From Ulva prolifera (taxonomy: Eukaryota; Chlorophyta; Ulvophyceae; Ulvales; Ulvaceae), in contig CM041199.1 of the NCBI GenBank assembly GCA_023078555.1, positions 2,111,101-2,175,100 of the forward strand: DNA of 64,000 nt, given 5' to 3'. Numbering within the stretch: position 1 is the first letter of the stretch; each line of letters starts with the position of its first letter. The position numbers and the translations under genes are program-made. A model generated the notes under the pieces. That model was not told where the DNA came from and did not search any database. It worked only from the letters and a program-made list of their open reading frames with translations. Of the stretch, positions 48,710-60,622 are shown piece after piece.

Positions 48710-49388
48710 CTGTGAGCAGCCAGGGAGAAAACAACCCAGTCAGGCGGTGTGCCTCACAGGGCTTGTACGTGCGCCAACCTGAGCACCCCGAGGCACATCA
48801 CACCCACACACAAGCACACCCATCAAGCATAAACAACTCGTCGAACTGCACAGTGGTCTGAAGCTGCAGCCTTGTTCCTTGTTGAGACGACGAGGGTCCA
48901 CCGCTGGAGATGCAAGCCTGGACCTTGTGTATGCTGCTGCTGTGCTCTGAACAGGTGGGCACAGGAGCGTGTCTGGCGCGCCGCGCATCTGTGTGTCTGT
49001 GTGTTTACTCAGCCCTCCATATGGAGCATATGCCCCAGCTGGGCCCAGGATCCTACAGAGCTGTCCTCCCCCCACCGCTGCCACCAGCTGCTGCCTGGGG
49101 CCTGCTGAACTGTATGTGAAGTGAATGTGAATGTGTGTTTCCAGCTCTCTGTGGGTGCACTCCTGCTCCTCCTGTGGCCAGGGTGGGCCTGCTGCTGGTG
49201 GTCAGCTCTGCAGCCTGCTGCAGCAGGAGCTATTCCGTCACACCTGCCATGGTGCTTGAAAGTAACCGTGGTGGTGCAGACCAATGGGTGACTGCATGCC
49301 TGCTTGTCAGCATGCACCGCTGCCTGCCTGCCTGAATCCAGCTGCTCCCTGGATTCGGACGATGAGCCGAGGATGTCTGTGCATCGGT

Positions 49389-49447
49389 GTGATAGTCCAG
49401 TGATAAGACGGCTCTACCACTGGACCCTTGCACGTCGCGACTATCAC
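49389..49447. repeat. Family A repeat, single copy
   Basis: Shares CCACTGGACCCTTGCACGTC with the foldback at 40006-40105. It is bounded by GTGATAG and CTATCAC, a 7-base terminal inverted repeat. Confidence 0.7.
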
Positions 49448-49680
49448 AATCGGGCAACAGTCGTACAAAAGTCTTGGATACTCACAACACATGAGCCTGA
49501 ACGCAGCCCAGCCCAGCCCAGCCAAGCCAAGCGGTGTTCACAGCACAGCCAAAGTCGTTGTTGCCCAGCCTGGTAACTGGTATATCCTGGATGTTGCCTG
49601 GTGAAGCATGCATGCGCCTGATCCAAGATCAGGCTGGACCCTGGTGCCGCATCTGACAGTGGTGCTCCTGGTTATGTAGT

Positions 49681-49760
49681 TACAACAGAGAGGCCGGGCA
49701 ATGGGCCCTTCCTAGGAATCCATAAATCCACTCACTCATTCATGGCACTCCTGGTTATGT
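49681..49760 (+). repeat. Dispersed repeat family C, copy 1
   Basis: Contains ACAGAGAGGCCGGGCA, then GGAATCCATAAATCCACTCA, then CTCATTCATGGCAC. Two more copies lie in direct orientation at 62771-62870 and 62900-63000. Confidence 0.7.
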
Positions 49761-50265
49761 CCTATGTCTGCATGCAGCCCTTTTGGCAACGCAGGAACAC
49801 TACTATCCCAAGATATATATATAGCATGATGATCAGTAGCCCTGAAAAGTGTGATTCTGTGTAGCTCGCAGCTGCTGTGAGGGGTGGACACTGAAGCCAT
49901 GCATCTGGCAGGAGGTTCAGGTCATGACATTCATTACTGCATTGCAAGCACCTGACCCCTTCAGGTGCACAAGCCATGCGCTCATGGCACCAAGGCTTCA
50001 AGAGCAGCCATGCGTTCTGTTCTGTTCTGTATCGATCAGCTCTGTGTGGCCACATGTCAGCGGGAATTCCTTCAGGTTGTCATTGACCAAAATCAGTCAC
50101 CTTCCCATATTGCTGCGAAGTTGAACTGCTGAAGTTGCAGAATGCAGGTTTTGCTGAAGTTGCAGGATACAGGTTGTTGCTGGTGTGAGAATTCGTGCTA
50201 GATAAGATTGCAGTCTGGGCAGCAGGCACTGGGAGCATGGGCCTAGCTGAGCAAAAGGAAGCCCT

Positions 50266-50317
50266 GTGGCAATCCAGTGATATGGCCCTTATACCGCTGG
50301 ACCCTTGCACGTTGCGA
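50266..50317 (+). repeat. Family A repeat, single copy
   Basis: Reads GTGGCAATCCAGTGATATGG and onward to GACCCTTGCACGTTGCGAC, matching the left half of the foldback at 40006-40105. Confidence 0.72.
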
Positions 50318-50848
50318 CGACATGTGTCACAAGCCCCCCTGTCACTGCCATGGGCCCATGGGCCCCTCTACCCTCTACCTATGCATGAACGCTGTGAACC
50401 ACCGGAACAACCACCACCTGACGTGAGTCCTGGCATGAGTCAAGCAGGTGCAGCAAAAGATGGCCCTCTTGAAAGAGGAACTGCTGATTGATGCAGAGCA
50501 TATGACAGGCACAGGACGTTGTCAACAGATGTCGTTAATTGGACAACTCCCCTGTCCTAGGTCCATAGCTATGGAGTCCTATGGAGTGAATGGAGTGGGC
50601 AGTACCACCGCACTGGGTACCAGAGGTACCAGAGGAAGAATGTCCTGCCAGTGCCCAAGTGGCCAGTGCTCAAGTGGACACACTTTCAGAGGCTGTGTCC
50701 GTTCGGCGTGGTGTGGTGTGGTGTGTTGCGTGGGTGTCTGGGTTCGTACGTACTTCTTTCGCTCGCAGCCCCTCAATCAAGTGCTGTACCAGACAGCTAC
50801 CTGTATGGCGAATACATGTAAGCAGTGGTTGAAGCAGAGACCTGCCAG

Positions 50849-50888
50849 CTGAAGGGGTTCATGCAAGGCTGAAGGGGTTCATGCAAGG
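50849..50888 (+). repeat. 20-bp perfect tandem duplication
   Basis: CTGAAGGGGTTCATGCAAGG occurs twice without spacer. The rest of 48710-51898 holds no supported gene. Confidence 0.9.
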
Positions 50889-51615
50889 CAGCTGGTGTGG
50901 CTGCAGCTGAATTGCCAGAGAGCGTGTGAGAGTGTGAGAGTGAGGTTTTGTGCGTAATAACTGCAGCACCATCTCTGACTCACTGGCCGGGTCCCTCAGC
51001 ACCAAGTTGGTTCATGAGGGAGTGCGGGAGCATGAGCCCCCATGGCAGAGGTGCAATCAGTCCAACAGTCCTTGACAATACAAGCTGAGCTGGATGATAC
51101 AGGCTGTCTGTGCAGGACAGCAGTCCGCGATGTGCCCTCCCTGTGCGAGTCTTGGGCAGATCTCAGCCGAGCTAGTCCTGGAAACGGTGATCAGTGTGGC
51201 CTGGAGAAATGCATTTCCCATATGATGCAGCATGTGGCACCCGTGTCTTGCATATCTCCTGCATGGTGCATATCTCCTGCATGGTGCGCTCTCTGGCAAC
51301 AGTGGCACTGTTGCACGCACCAGGTTTACAGGTCAGATTTCCAGGTGGAGGGCGTGGGTGGCAATGTGCACTTCCAAGCAGCTTCCAAGCAGCTTGCATG
51401 CAATGCTGCAGACCAGAGCATACAGACTGCCACATTGACTGAGGCGGGCGGGAGGATTGACTGATGCAACTGATGTGGACATGCTGGTATGCAGCAAAAC
51501 CTCATGGACGACCCCTCCAGTCACTAGGCCACCATGTGAATGGTTTTCTGCGCGTGATGTTGATGTGATGTTGATGTTGATGTTGCGTACGTGGGTGTCT
51601 GGGTGTGTGCTTGGT

Positions 51616-51680
51616 CTGCTTGCTTCCTTCGCGGTGCCCACCTTAAGTGCCCAATTGCCACCTTTATCCTTGTAACACAC
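51616..51680 (+). repeat. Dispersed repeat family D, third copy
   Basis: CTGCTTGCTTCCTTCGCGGT with TCCTTGTAACACA downstream matches the copies at 14501-14709. Confidence 0.6.
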
Positions 51681-51898
51681 ACCTGCCACATTCTCTCACA
51701 TGGGGTGCCTGCATGAGACATCTGAGAATTACTAGGAGATGGTGCATGGTTGGATGTTGACTGGGTGTTGTGTTGACTGCACTCAACACTGGAGGCTTTG
51801 TGAGAGCTTTTCTATGTTTGCCTGCACTGCACCAGTCCATTGCCACAGCAGGAGTTGTCTGACCAGGTCAGCGGGCCTGCCATGTTCTTGCTTTTCAG

Positions 51899-53449
51899 AT
51901 GAAGCAGGTCGATTTCAGCAACGCCGGTGCTTGTGCTTCGACAGAAGAGCTAGAAGCTGTCTGCAGCCCCAGCCCTAGCCCTGTTGCATGGACTGAGGAA
52001 TGCGGCAGCCAGCCATACCAAACTGCTGCACCAGGCCTGGGCTTCCGCCTGCGCATGCTATCTTTGCTGCCTGCGTTTGTGAACTGCGAATTGCTGGATA
52101 AAGCAGACTTGGTCACAATCGGGCTTGCGCTTCTTGAATCTTGGACGCATGCACGGATGCGCAGGGTGCGCAAAAGTGCAATATCTGTTCGGGATGGCGG
52201 AGTCTTCCTCCCGCGGGAACACGATGCGGCTTGTGCACACCCAACCTTCCGTGCAGGTGGACTTTGCCAGGCTGAATCCGCTGTGTGCCGTGCTAATCTC
52301 GACGAGATGCATCTTCCTTATCTGCTTTGGCGCATGCAATATAGACTTCGTCCACGTGCTGGAGACCACACCCATATGCACAACAGCCGTAATCGCTCTG
52401 TGCATGAGCAATCTGCATGCACATGCAGGTGGACTTGGAGCTCGCATGCACTTGGTTGCAGCTTCACTTCTGTGCCGCCTTACCCAATCGCTTGACACAG
52501 CGAAGGCACGGGTGACAAAGTCGCATGCAGCCTCGCCTGCCTACGCTGCAGACAGCATGCCTTCTCCGCGCGTTGTGGCAAGATATTGCATGGTCAGCCA
52601 GTTAATGCTTTGGCGGAAGCGCTCGCCGGAAGGGATTCGCGACGCTGTTGAGCTTCTCGTCCTGACTGTCCCGATGCCGAGATGCAGCACGGGACTTTGC
52701 GCGCTATCGTGCGGGTTGAGCAGCATGCCCTTGCAACGACTATGCTGTTTTAATTTCTGCAATATTTTGAGTGAGCAATATGGACCCGAGGCGCTCGACA
52801 GTGCTGGCTCGCTAGCCAGCAACGCTGCTTCAAGTCCGAGGCCATGCAAGGCCAGGCAGTGATGACGCTGCCACAACTACCCCTTTGCAAGTCAGACCAA
52901 AGGCTTATGCAGGCTCAACGCATCAGGGCAAATGTATCGCTTGCATGACCGCGCAAATCCAGCGAAGGAGGTGGCGCGCGCCTACACGCAGCATTCCAGA
53001 GCGCTCAGCACATCGCGCCAACGGCTTGCACGTCGTAGAGTCAAATTGCAATGTGTGCTAAGCGTCGCATCTGAAATCACGCCATCGAAGCCGTCAAGGA
53101 CTGTTCTGTCTGGCAGGCCCGTCGCTGGACTCGACGCATGGTCCAGGCGAGCGCAAGATGCCACAACAACACGAACATGCCACATAACATTCTGCCATGT
53201 TCCGACGCCTGTTGTTCCGATTCCCCCTCCTTGATTGGAAGCAGCAAGTTTCTCGTACGCTGTCCCGAAGTTACCGATGTCAGGGCAGAGATGAAACTAG
53301 ACTGCGAGATAGAAAATGCTCACTGTATACTGCTGATCGCATGCATCAGGAGTTTGCCACTTGAAGCAGCCACTCCGGTGTCTACTCGGTTGGATTTCAC
53401 GTTTGGATTGCCAGTGCAGCTGTTTCAGCCAGAGGTTGTTCAGCAATGA
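51899..53449 (+). CDS. Probable multi-exon gene, structure and function unresolved
   Basis: A good exon candidate at 51899-52165 follows a TTTTCAG acceptor and ends before GTGCGC in phase 0; it reads GLGFRLRMLSLLPAFVNCEL and ADLVTIGLALLESWTHARMR, a helical HEAT-like texture. A second candidate near 53121-53449 (+) reads CPEVTDVRAEMKLDCEIENA and LDFTFGLPVQLFQPEVVQQ before a TGA. Between them several short open pieces follow plausible acceptors, but competing frames prevent a unique join. No family recognised. Confidence 0.35.
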
Positions 53450-54077
53450 CATTATTGTGCTTGGTCCTGTTCATGGAACAGCGCTGCCCCCAGCTACACA
53501 AAAATGCAACTTTCCAGGTGTTAACGTTCTCCACCAGAAGCATCTGTTGCATCCTTGCATTCTTCCACCTTCAACGGCGCAATTCCCAAACCTCTACAAA
53601 TGCAGCAAACACCCGTGGCGCTTCCATCGCTGCACAGAGTGGGCAGGACACCTTCTGACCTCATCACATCTTTCCAATGTCTACACTTTTCTTCTTTCAC
53701 GACATTCACAAGACCCGTCACCAGGACAGGCACTGCAGCCAGCATGACCATGCTGACCCATACATTTCCCTGACGCCACACATGAGCATCCCTCTCATAC
53801 CATCGTTCCCGGACAAGGCAGAAGAGCGTTCCACGCTGCTCTCCACACACCAACACTCCGTACAGCAACACAGGTTGATGCACGGCAGGGGACTACCATG
53901 CTGTCGCGGCATGTCGTCGCCTGAAGCCCCACACTCTCGACCTACCCACGCACTCACACACCCACATACCCCCAACTACACCACCCCCCCGCCGTAAGAG
54001 TTGCGCAGGCAGAGGCCTCGAGTCCCACGTACACACACTCATGCATGCATGCGCACATCTCCATACACTTTGTTCTA

Positions 54078-57000
54078 CTACTGAGCTCCCTTCCCACTGC
54101 AGCGTGCCGCCCGCGCCGACTCGATCCGCGCCAGCATCTGCGTCACCGCTGACCGAACAGCCGCATCCTCCCGCACCCCACCCCTCGCGCTGCAGCCACC
54201 CGCCGCCTGCGGTCTCAACGCAGCGAGCCCCTCCGAGACCCCGCCTGGAGCTGCAGACACCCTCCCCCCGCCCCACATGTGCTCCGTCCCCCCCTCGTGC
54301 TCGTCGAACCGGTCCACGGCCGCAACGGCATCCTCCGCCCCCCGCCCTCCCGCATGTTCCTGTGCTGCTGCGGCGGCCCCGCCCGGCACGGCGCCGCACG
54401 CATGAACTCCATGCATGCAGTCTCGGGGGGTCGACATGATGCTGAACAGCGCGCACGGCACGGGGGATGAGGACCCTGGCGCGGCGGCCGTGAGCGCGCA
54501 CCGCGTCGGGCTGTACGCTGTGGAGCAGCGCGCCGATGCAGGCGTCTCGGACAGCCCCGCCGGCGGATCCCAGTTCGGCCCGCTGCCACTGCCGCCCCCG
54601 CCTGAACGGTCCGCGCGGGCAAGACTCACGCCGAAGTCGGATTCCATGCAAGAGACGGAGTCGGACTCAGTCGCAGAGGGGGGGTGGAACGGGTGGGGCG
54701 GGTTCCATGCAGGGGTCTGGAACGCAGCGCGCTGCTGTGCTGTGCTGTGTGGGAAGTTGAGGGAAGACGCGGTGCCCGGGGAGTCGCCGGGGCTGGCGGC
54801 GCCGGTAGAGAAAAGGGCGAACGGCCGGGAGGGGGTGGCGGAGGGGGCGGGGGCGCCCTGTGCGGGCTGGGGCACGCGGTCGGCCGTCACGCTGTCCTGC
54901 ATGCATGCATGATGTCGGTGCTGGGTGCTGGGTTCCGCTTGCATGCTCCCGACCAATGCTGCGGTCGCAGAGATGCATCACATCTGGAGAGTGCGGGTGT
55001 GCCCCGGCCCAACCGTTTGCGGCGTCCGGTAGACTGCTGTAGTCGCAGCAATGCATGCAACGCCGCAACCGCCCTGAGAGAGACAACACGGGCATCCACA
55101 CGCAGGGCCCGGACCTTGGCCGGCCAATAACCGGTGCACAGGGTTCAAGCTTCAGATTATCACGCAGTCCATGCACACACACTACGACCATGAAAAACAG
55201 ACTGCCACGGTCACTCAGACATGAATCACAACACAGAGGCCACACCTGCCTCCGCCCGGCCACATCGACATACGACCCCGTAGCCACCTCCGCGTCAACC
55301 TGCAGCAGCGCCTCCAGCAGCATCGGGAATGTCGGCCGGCGGTCAGGGTCCGCGCCAAGGCAGGCCCGCATTGCGGCAGCGTACCCCCCGGGCACCGTCC
55401 CCGGCACCGCCGGGAAGCCTGGGTGGACCTCGAGCGCGTACGAGGGCCTGCTGCGCTGCAGCATGCTGTGCGCTGAGCCGGAGTGGAGCAGGGAGTGCGT
55501 GCCGGCCGCGCCGGCGCCGGCGGCGGGTGCGGCGGCGGCATTGCCGCGGTGCCGCGGCGTCTGGCTGCTGCATGCGTGCGCGCGCTCAGGAGGCTGCGCC
55601 TGTCTGTATTGGCACGAGGGCCGGAGGCGGCGGCGCGGGGCCACCGCGGACGGCTCGCAGCGTCGGAAACAGGCTTGCCGATCGTCTCAACACGATTTAT
55701 TTTGGCTGTCGGAGGACACAAGTGCTGGTAATCGTATGGGTGCAGGCCAGGCCGGCTGAACCGCCGCTGCGTACAGCTCGTGGCATGCATGAGCATAGCG
55801 GGACCTGCTGGATGCCGCCACATGCATGGGTGAGTGCATTGTGTACGGGTGGCTACCGGTGCGGCGGGCACGCACTGCGTGACGTAGACGGTCGTGCCGC
55901 AGATGAGCTCCCACATCATGACGCCGAACGCGTACACGTCGCTCGCCTGGTGCAGCGCGTCGCGGGCGAGCACCTCCGGCGCCGCGTAGAACGGCGTGCC
56001 CTGGCCGGCGCCGCCAGCGCTCTCCTGTGCTCCAGCATGCATGCGCAGCGCCATGCCGAAGTCGCCGATCTTCGGCACGGCGACGCCGGTGGCCACGGCG
56101 GCCTCGATGTCGTCCGCGTTTGCAAACTGCAAGCGCGCGGAAGCTCACTTGAGCTCTGCGTTGACACATCTCCAAAGCATGTGTACATCAAATACTGAAC
56201 CCACCACTCTGAGCAGATGAGGGGGTGGGGGGGGTGGCAGAAGGAAGGAACATCTCGCACCTTGAGGAATATGTTGTTAGGGTTGAGGTCGCCGTGGCGT
56301 ATGAGGTTGGCGTGCATGTACGCCATGCCGCTTGCGATGCCGTGCAGGAGCGTCAGGATCGGCAGCCAGCGCGGCCACAGGCGGCAGCCAAAGAGGCCGT
56401 CGGCCAGCGCCTCCTGCAGGCTGCCGCCGTTGCACAGCTCCTGCATGTGCATGGCCTGTGTCTGCATGCATGGCCTTCTGCGCGAGCCGGCTGCTGCACA
56501 CCTGCTGCACCCCGCCATTGTTGATATACAACAGGCATCTTTGCACACAGCGGTGCGATTTTGCGCGTTGCGCTGACGTCCCTTGTCTCATCTGTGCGTT
56601 GAAGCGTGCCATGGGGCTTTGCCATGCAATGCCCCGAGCTGTCGTACGTTGTCTGGCCAAGTCCTACTGACCCACATACCGTACGCACTAAACTGCATCG
56701 ACATGCAACGCTTGGTTTCCTACGTGCTCGGCTTGGTATAGTTCATACTGATGTTTGGTAGTGACTTACCCCACAAAGATTATAATTTTTAGACCTAGAC
56801 CGCATCTAACGCACGCTAGTGTGGCAATTCTCTTAGTTTAGTACGGCACACGCATGCCTCCATGTCATCACCGCGAAGCACGGCCGCGGGCACACCTGGA
56901 ACAACCGCAGCTCCAACGCGCCGGCCGTGCGGCCCTGCGCGTCCTTCACAGCACACACCTCGTGCGCGTACGTCGCGACGACGTTCGTGTGCACGAGGTT

Positions 57001-60000
57001 GGTCGCGATGGCGGCCTCCGAGGCCGCCGCCGCGAGCGGCCCGCCGCCACCGCCGCCACCGCTATGGAATGGGACCACCTTCACCGCCACCGGCAAGCCC
57101 CGCCACAGGCCTGCACAGCATGGGGCTCCTCTGCGCACAAGGCTCCAGTGTCCGACCACAGCACGCACAGCACAGCGCAGCACACCAAACTTGATCTGAA
57201 CTTGTCCTGTGAGGGGCACACAGTAGCACGTTGGCATGGTGTGTGCTGTGCATGCTGTGAGTGCTCCGCACCTCGGTACACTGTCCCGAAGCCGCCAGCG
57301 CCCAGCACGCCAAACAGCTGCACCCCACTGGGCGCCTCGCCGGGGCTCTCCTCCCGCATGTGCCCCTGAAGCCGCGCCACGGCCTCTTGCACCTCCTGGC
57401 GCACCAAAGCCACCACCGCATCTGGGCCCAGCGGCGCCGAGCTGCCGCGCTTGTCACCGCACGCAGACGGCTGCAGCGGAGCTGTTAGCATAGAGTCGTT
57501 GTGGTTAGAAGCAACCTGCTCCACGCACGCGATGTCGTGTACGTGTGACATGGTAGACACCCCCAACTTGCTCCGCATCACTGCATGCGCCTCGTCACGT
57601 GATTCGACTCCGCAGACCACCCTGACAGAGACCGTGCGGCTGCCCCGGGGCAGGCTCGGCGTCTCCCTGCACCCCCTGAAGCCACGTTCCCACCCACGAG
57701 CCTCCTCTTCGTCTGCCGCGAGCAGCGGCGTTGCGCACTCGTCACGATCCATGCATGGCGGTCCACGGTCCGCGCATGGGGCGTCTGCCGGCACGAGTGG
57801 CAGCTTGTCTTCACTGACAGAGAACAGCGACGGCGTTCCCAGCAAGCTGCCGCGCGCTGTCAGCGCGTGCGGGAGATGGAGGGAAGCCGCAGAGAATCCG
57901 CTGCTGCACCGCGAAGCCCCGACGGGGTCAGGCCGAGCAGGACTCACGCCCACATCGCCCACCGCTACGCTCGCGGTGCGGCCCTTCTGGCCACCGTGGC
58001 TGCGGGGGAATTCCGCTTCCCCTGCGGAGCTCCGCGGGGAGCTACTGCCGTGGCTGAAGGGGCTCGGCACCGGGAGCAGCGACGGCGTGTAGTGTGAGGG
58101 GTTGTCCGTAGTGCCTACAGACTGTAGGAACGCGAGCTTGTGGTGCGAGAGGGTGAACCCTGGGGCTGCCGGCATGCCATCCGGCGCCGGCGGCCGCGGT
58201 GGTAGCGCATTCAGGGTGAGGACCGGGACAGGCGGCGGGCTGGAGTAGGGTGCGCTGGTGGCTGCGGCGCCCAGCAGCGCGTCCGGCTGTGCTGCGCACG
58301 ACGTGCGTGTGTCAGTCGCCGCGGAGCGCAGCATGGCGGACTGCTCACAGCCGCGGTCGGGGGGGAAAGGCTGTGTGTAGCGGGGCGTTGATGGGGGGGC
58401 GGTGGGGTAGGGGGGGCGGGCGCCGCAGGCGGAGGCCCGGCCGCCAGGGGTGGTGGCACCGGAGTGCAGCCTCCGCCACTGCGCCGCGTACGCGCGTTGG
58501 CGGGTGCGGTAGAGGGTGAAGAAGAGGGCCGCCACACAGAGGAGCACTGCAGCACGGGAGGATGACGTTGCTGGGGCCTAGAGAGAGGAGTGAAGGAACG
58601 CTCGCTGCAGTTCCCCACACTCCCAACACCACGCCACCTGCCCCGACTCGTAACACACTGCCGACACCATGCCCAAGCACGCAGGCCCACATCTCCAAGA
58701 GACCCCTCCCCAGCTCTCGGTGATGTCGAGACATTGTAGCTAGTCCGAGGAGGGGTGTTTGGGGCCCCCGGTCGATGGGACACCGCGACACCGGCGTCGT
58801 ATATTACTATACTCAAACGGTACGATCGCGCACGCTACGTAGAGCACCCTGGGTGCAAATCGGCCTGGCTTCGGCGTCGGCACAAATTCGCAACAGCGTC
58901 ATTGTACAGCACACCACGCCGTGGCAACACGTGGCCACCAGCGCAGCGCGCAGCAGAACACAGAGCACGGCAGATCCATCACCACACCGACCCGACGCTT
59001 TCGTCCCTGCAGTCCCGGTGTATGAAAGACGCGCAATTCAGCACACAGCGGACACATCTGAGCTCTCGTGGGCCACACCGAGAGCGGAGGCTACACCGGC
59101 CGCCATCGCCGGCCATGTCGCATCAATGGGAGGCTGTGCGGCTCGTGGAGGCGTTGGCGTGGGCACACCGGCACCCCCACCCGAGCTGAACCCTGAGCCG
59201 GCCACTGTGCCTGCCTCGATGACCGGGGCCCCCTGCCTGCCCCGGACAGCGCCTCCGACGCCGCTGCCGTTCGGCGACAGCACCGGCACAGGCCGCGCGA
59301 ACACCGGGCCCCGCCGCGCCGCCACGATCGCTGGCTGCGCCGCCGCGAGGCTTGGGCCGCACCACAGGGTTGTGTCCACAAGGGTCACACGGGACGCATG
59401 GGTGGTGGAAGCTCCCGGGAGCGCGGCCGGTGTCGCTCGGAAGTCGGCGGCGAACACATGCATCGCCCAGGTTCCGTTGGCGCCGACGTGCGGCTCCGTC
59501 GCCCATGCTGGCGAGGCGGACTCAAGGTTCGGCATGAGGCTGGGAGATGGAGGGGCCCCGGCAACGGGCGTGGCCTGCATGCATACGGCATCAGATCACC
59601 CACCGCGGCCGGTATGCTCCCCCGCGTGGGGAGATCTCAAGCACGCATGGTCTCATCGCGCAGCGCCGCAGGGATTCTGTGAGACGGGGCAGGGCGCCGG
59701 CGATCCGGTCTTATCTCCGACAACTTGGCTACAAGGAGCATATCGTATGAGTCATATGTGACAGTGCATCTCCTGCCAGCGGCTGTCACTTCAGGGGAGT
59801 CCGACACCCTAGCATTGCCCTGTGGTGGTCTCACAGTGATGCGGGAGGCTCGATACGTCGGCGTGCCTGCAGCGCCCCAGTATGCTCCACACAGGAGCTG
59901 CAGATCCGCGGCCGCGGACGGGGCCGCACAAGCCAGCAGGTTCAGCACTCGCCCGGATCGCAAGCCGCGACGGAGGCTTTGGGAGGATCTCAGTGGCAGC

Positions 60001-60405
60001 AGCGTACCCTGCAGGGCACCCGCGCAGTGCAGCCCTGCAGGCTGACGGCCCCCTCTGCAGCGGCTTCAAGCATGTTGCGGCGCCTCCACCCGCGCTTGCG
60101 CCGCGAGGCCGCCGCGGCCGCCGGGTGAGAGGGGGCGGGGGCGAGGGGGTCGAGGTCGCAGCCGGTGATCGCGAGCTGTGCTGGCGCGGCTGTGAGCTCG
60201 GCGAGGCTCGCTGTGCCGGGCACCTGCAGCATGTTGCGCGCGGCCGCGCACGCGACACGCGCGGAAGCGCCTGTGGCCATGCGCAGCTGCCCCTCGCCGC
60301 TGAGGTCGAGCACCCTGCAGGCGGAATTGTACTGTGCCTGAGTGCGGGGGGGGGCGGGGGGAGGGGGGGGGGTTGGAATATGGGGTTGATGATGTTGATG
60401 ATGAT

Positions 60406-60451
<46 letters not shown>

Positions 60452-60622
60452 CTGCGGCATAGCGTGACAAGGATAAAGGCGAGGGCAGGGCGGTGATGCT
60501 GCATGGTGTGCATGTAGATGCATTTCCATAGTCTGTTTTGATGGTTGTGGAACTGTGTGCAGCAACAGCAGCACCAGGACGTTGCTTGCTTGCCTCAGTC
60601 TCAGTTTGTCGGAGTTGTGCAT
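54078..60622 (-). CDS. Receptor-like TKL protein kinase 2, paralogue of kinase 1
   Basis: Eight exons in phase: 60622-60008, 59574-59079, 58546-57272, 57110-56896, 56440-56261, 56126-55876, 55567-55246 and 54896-54078 (1390 residues). It starts with a signal-peptide-like MHNSDKLRLRQASNVLVLLL, then a His/Gln run from a microsatellite. The ectodomain motifs LAITGCDLDPLA and LVDTTLWCGPSLAAAQP correspond to those of kinase 1. One membrane helix (MAAGVASALVLLCVAALFF) is split by an intron at the same phase as in kinase 1. The kinase shows [53 protein letters not shown] and SDVYAFGVMMWEL, again non-RD. The tail is 272 residues, much shorter than in kinase 1. Exon 1 may really be two exons, with an acceptor at 60315; its 3' end could also be slightly upstream. 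Confidence 0.83.
60388..60455. repeat. GAT/CTG trinucleotide microsatellite
   Basis: About 20 imperfect GAT/CTG triplets. On the - strand, in the frame of receptor kinase 2, they read as His with some Gln. Whether it is translated depends on the exon 1 model. Confidence 0.9.
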
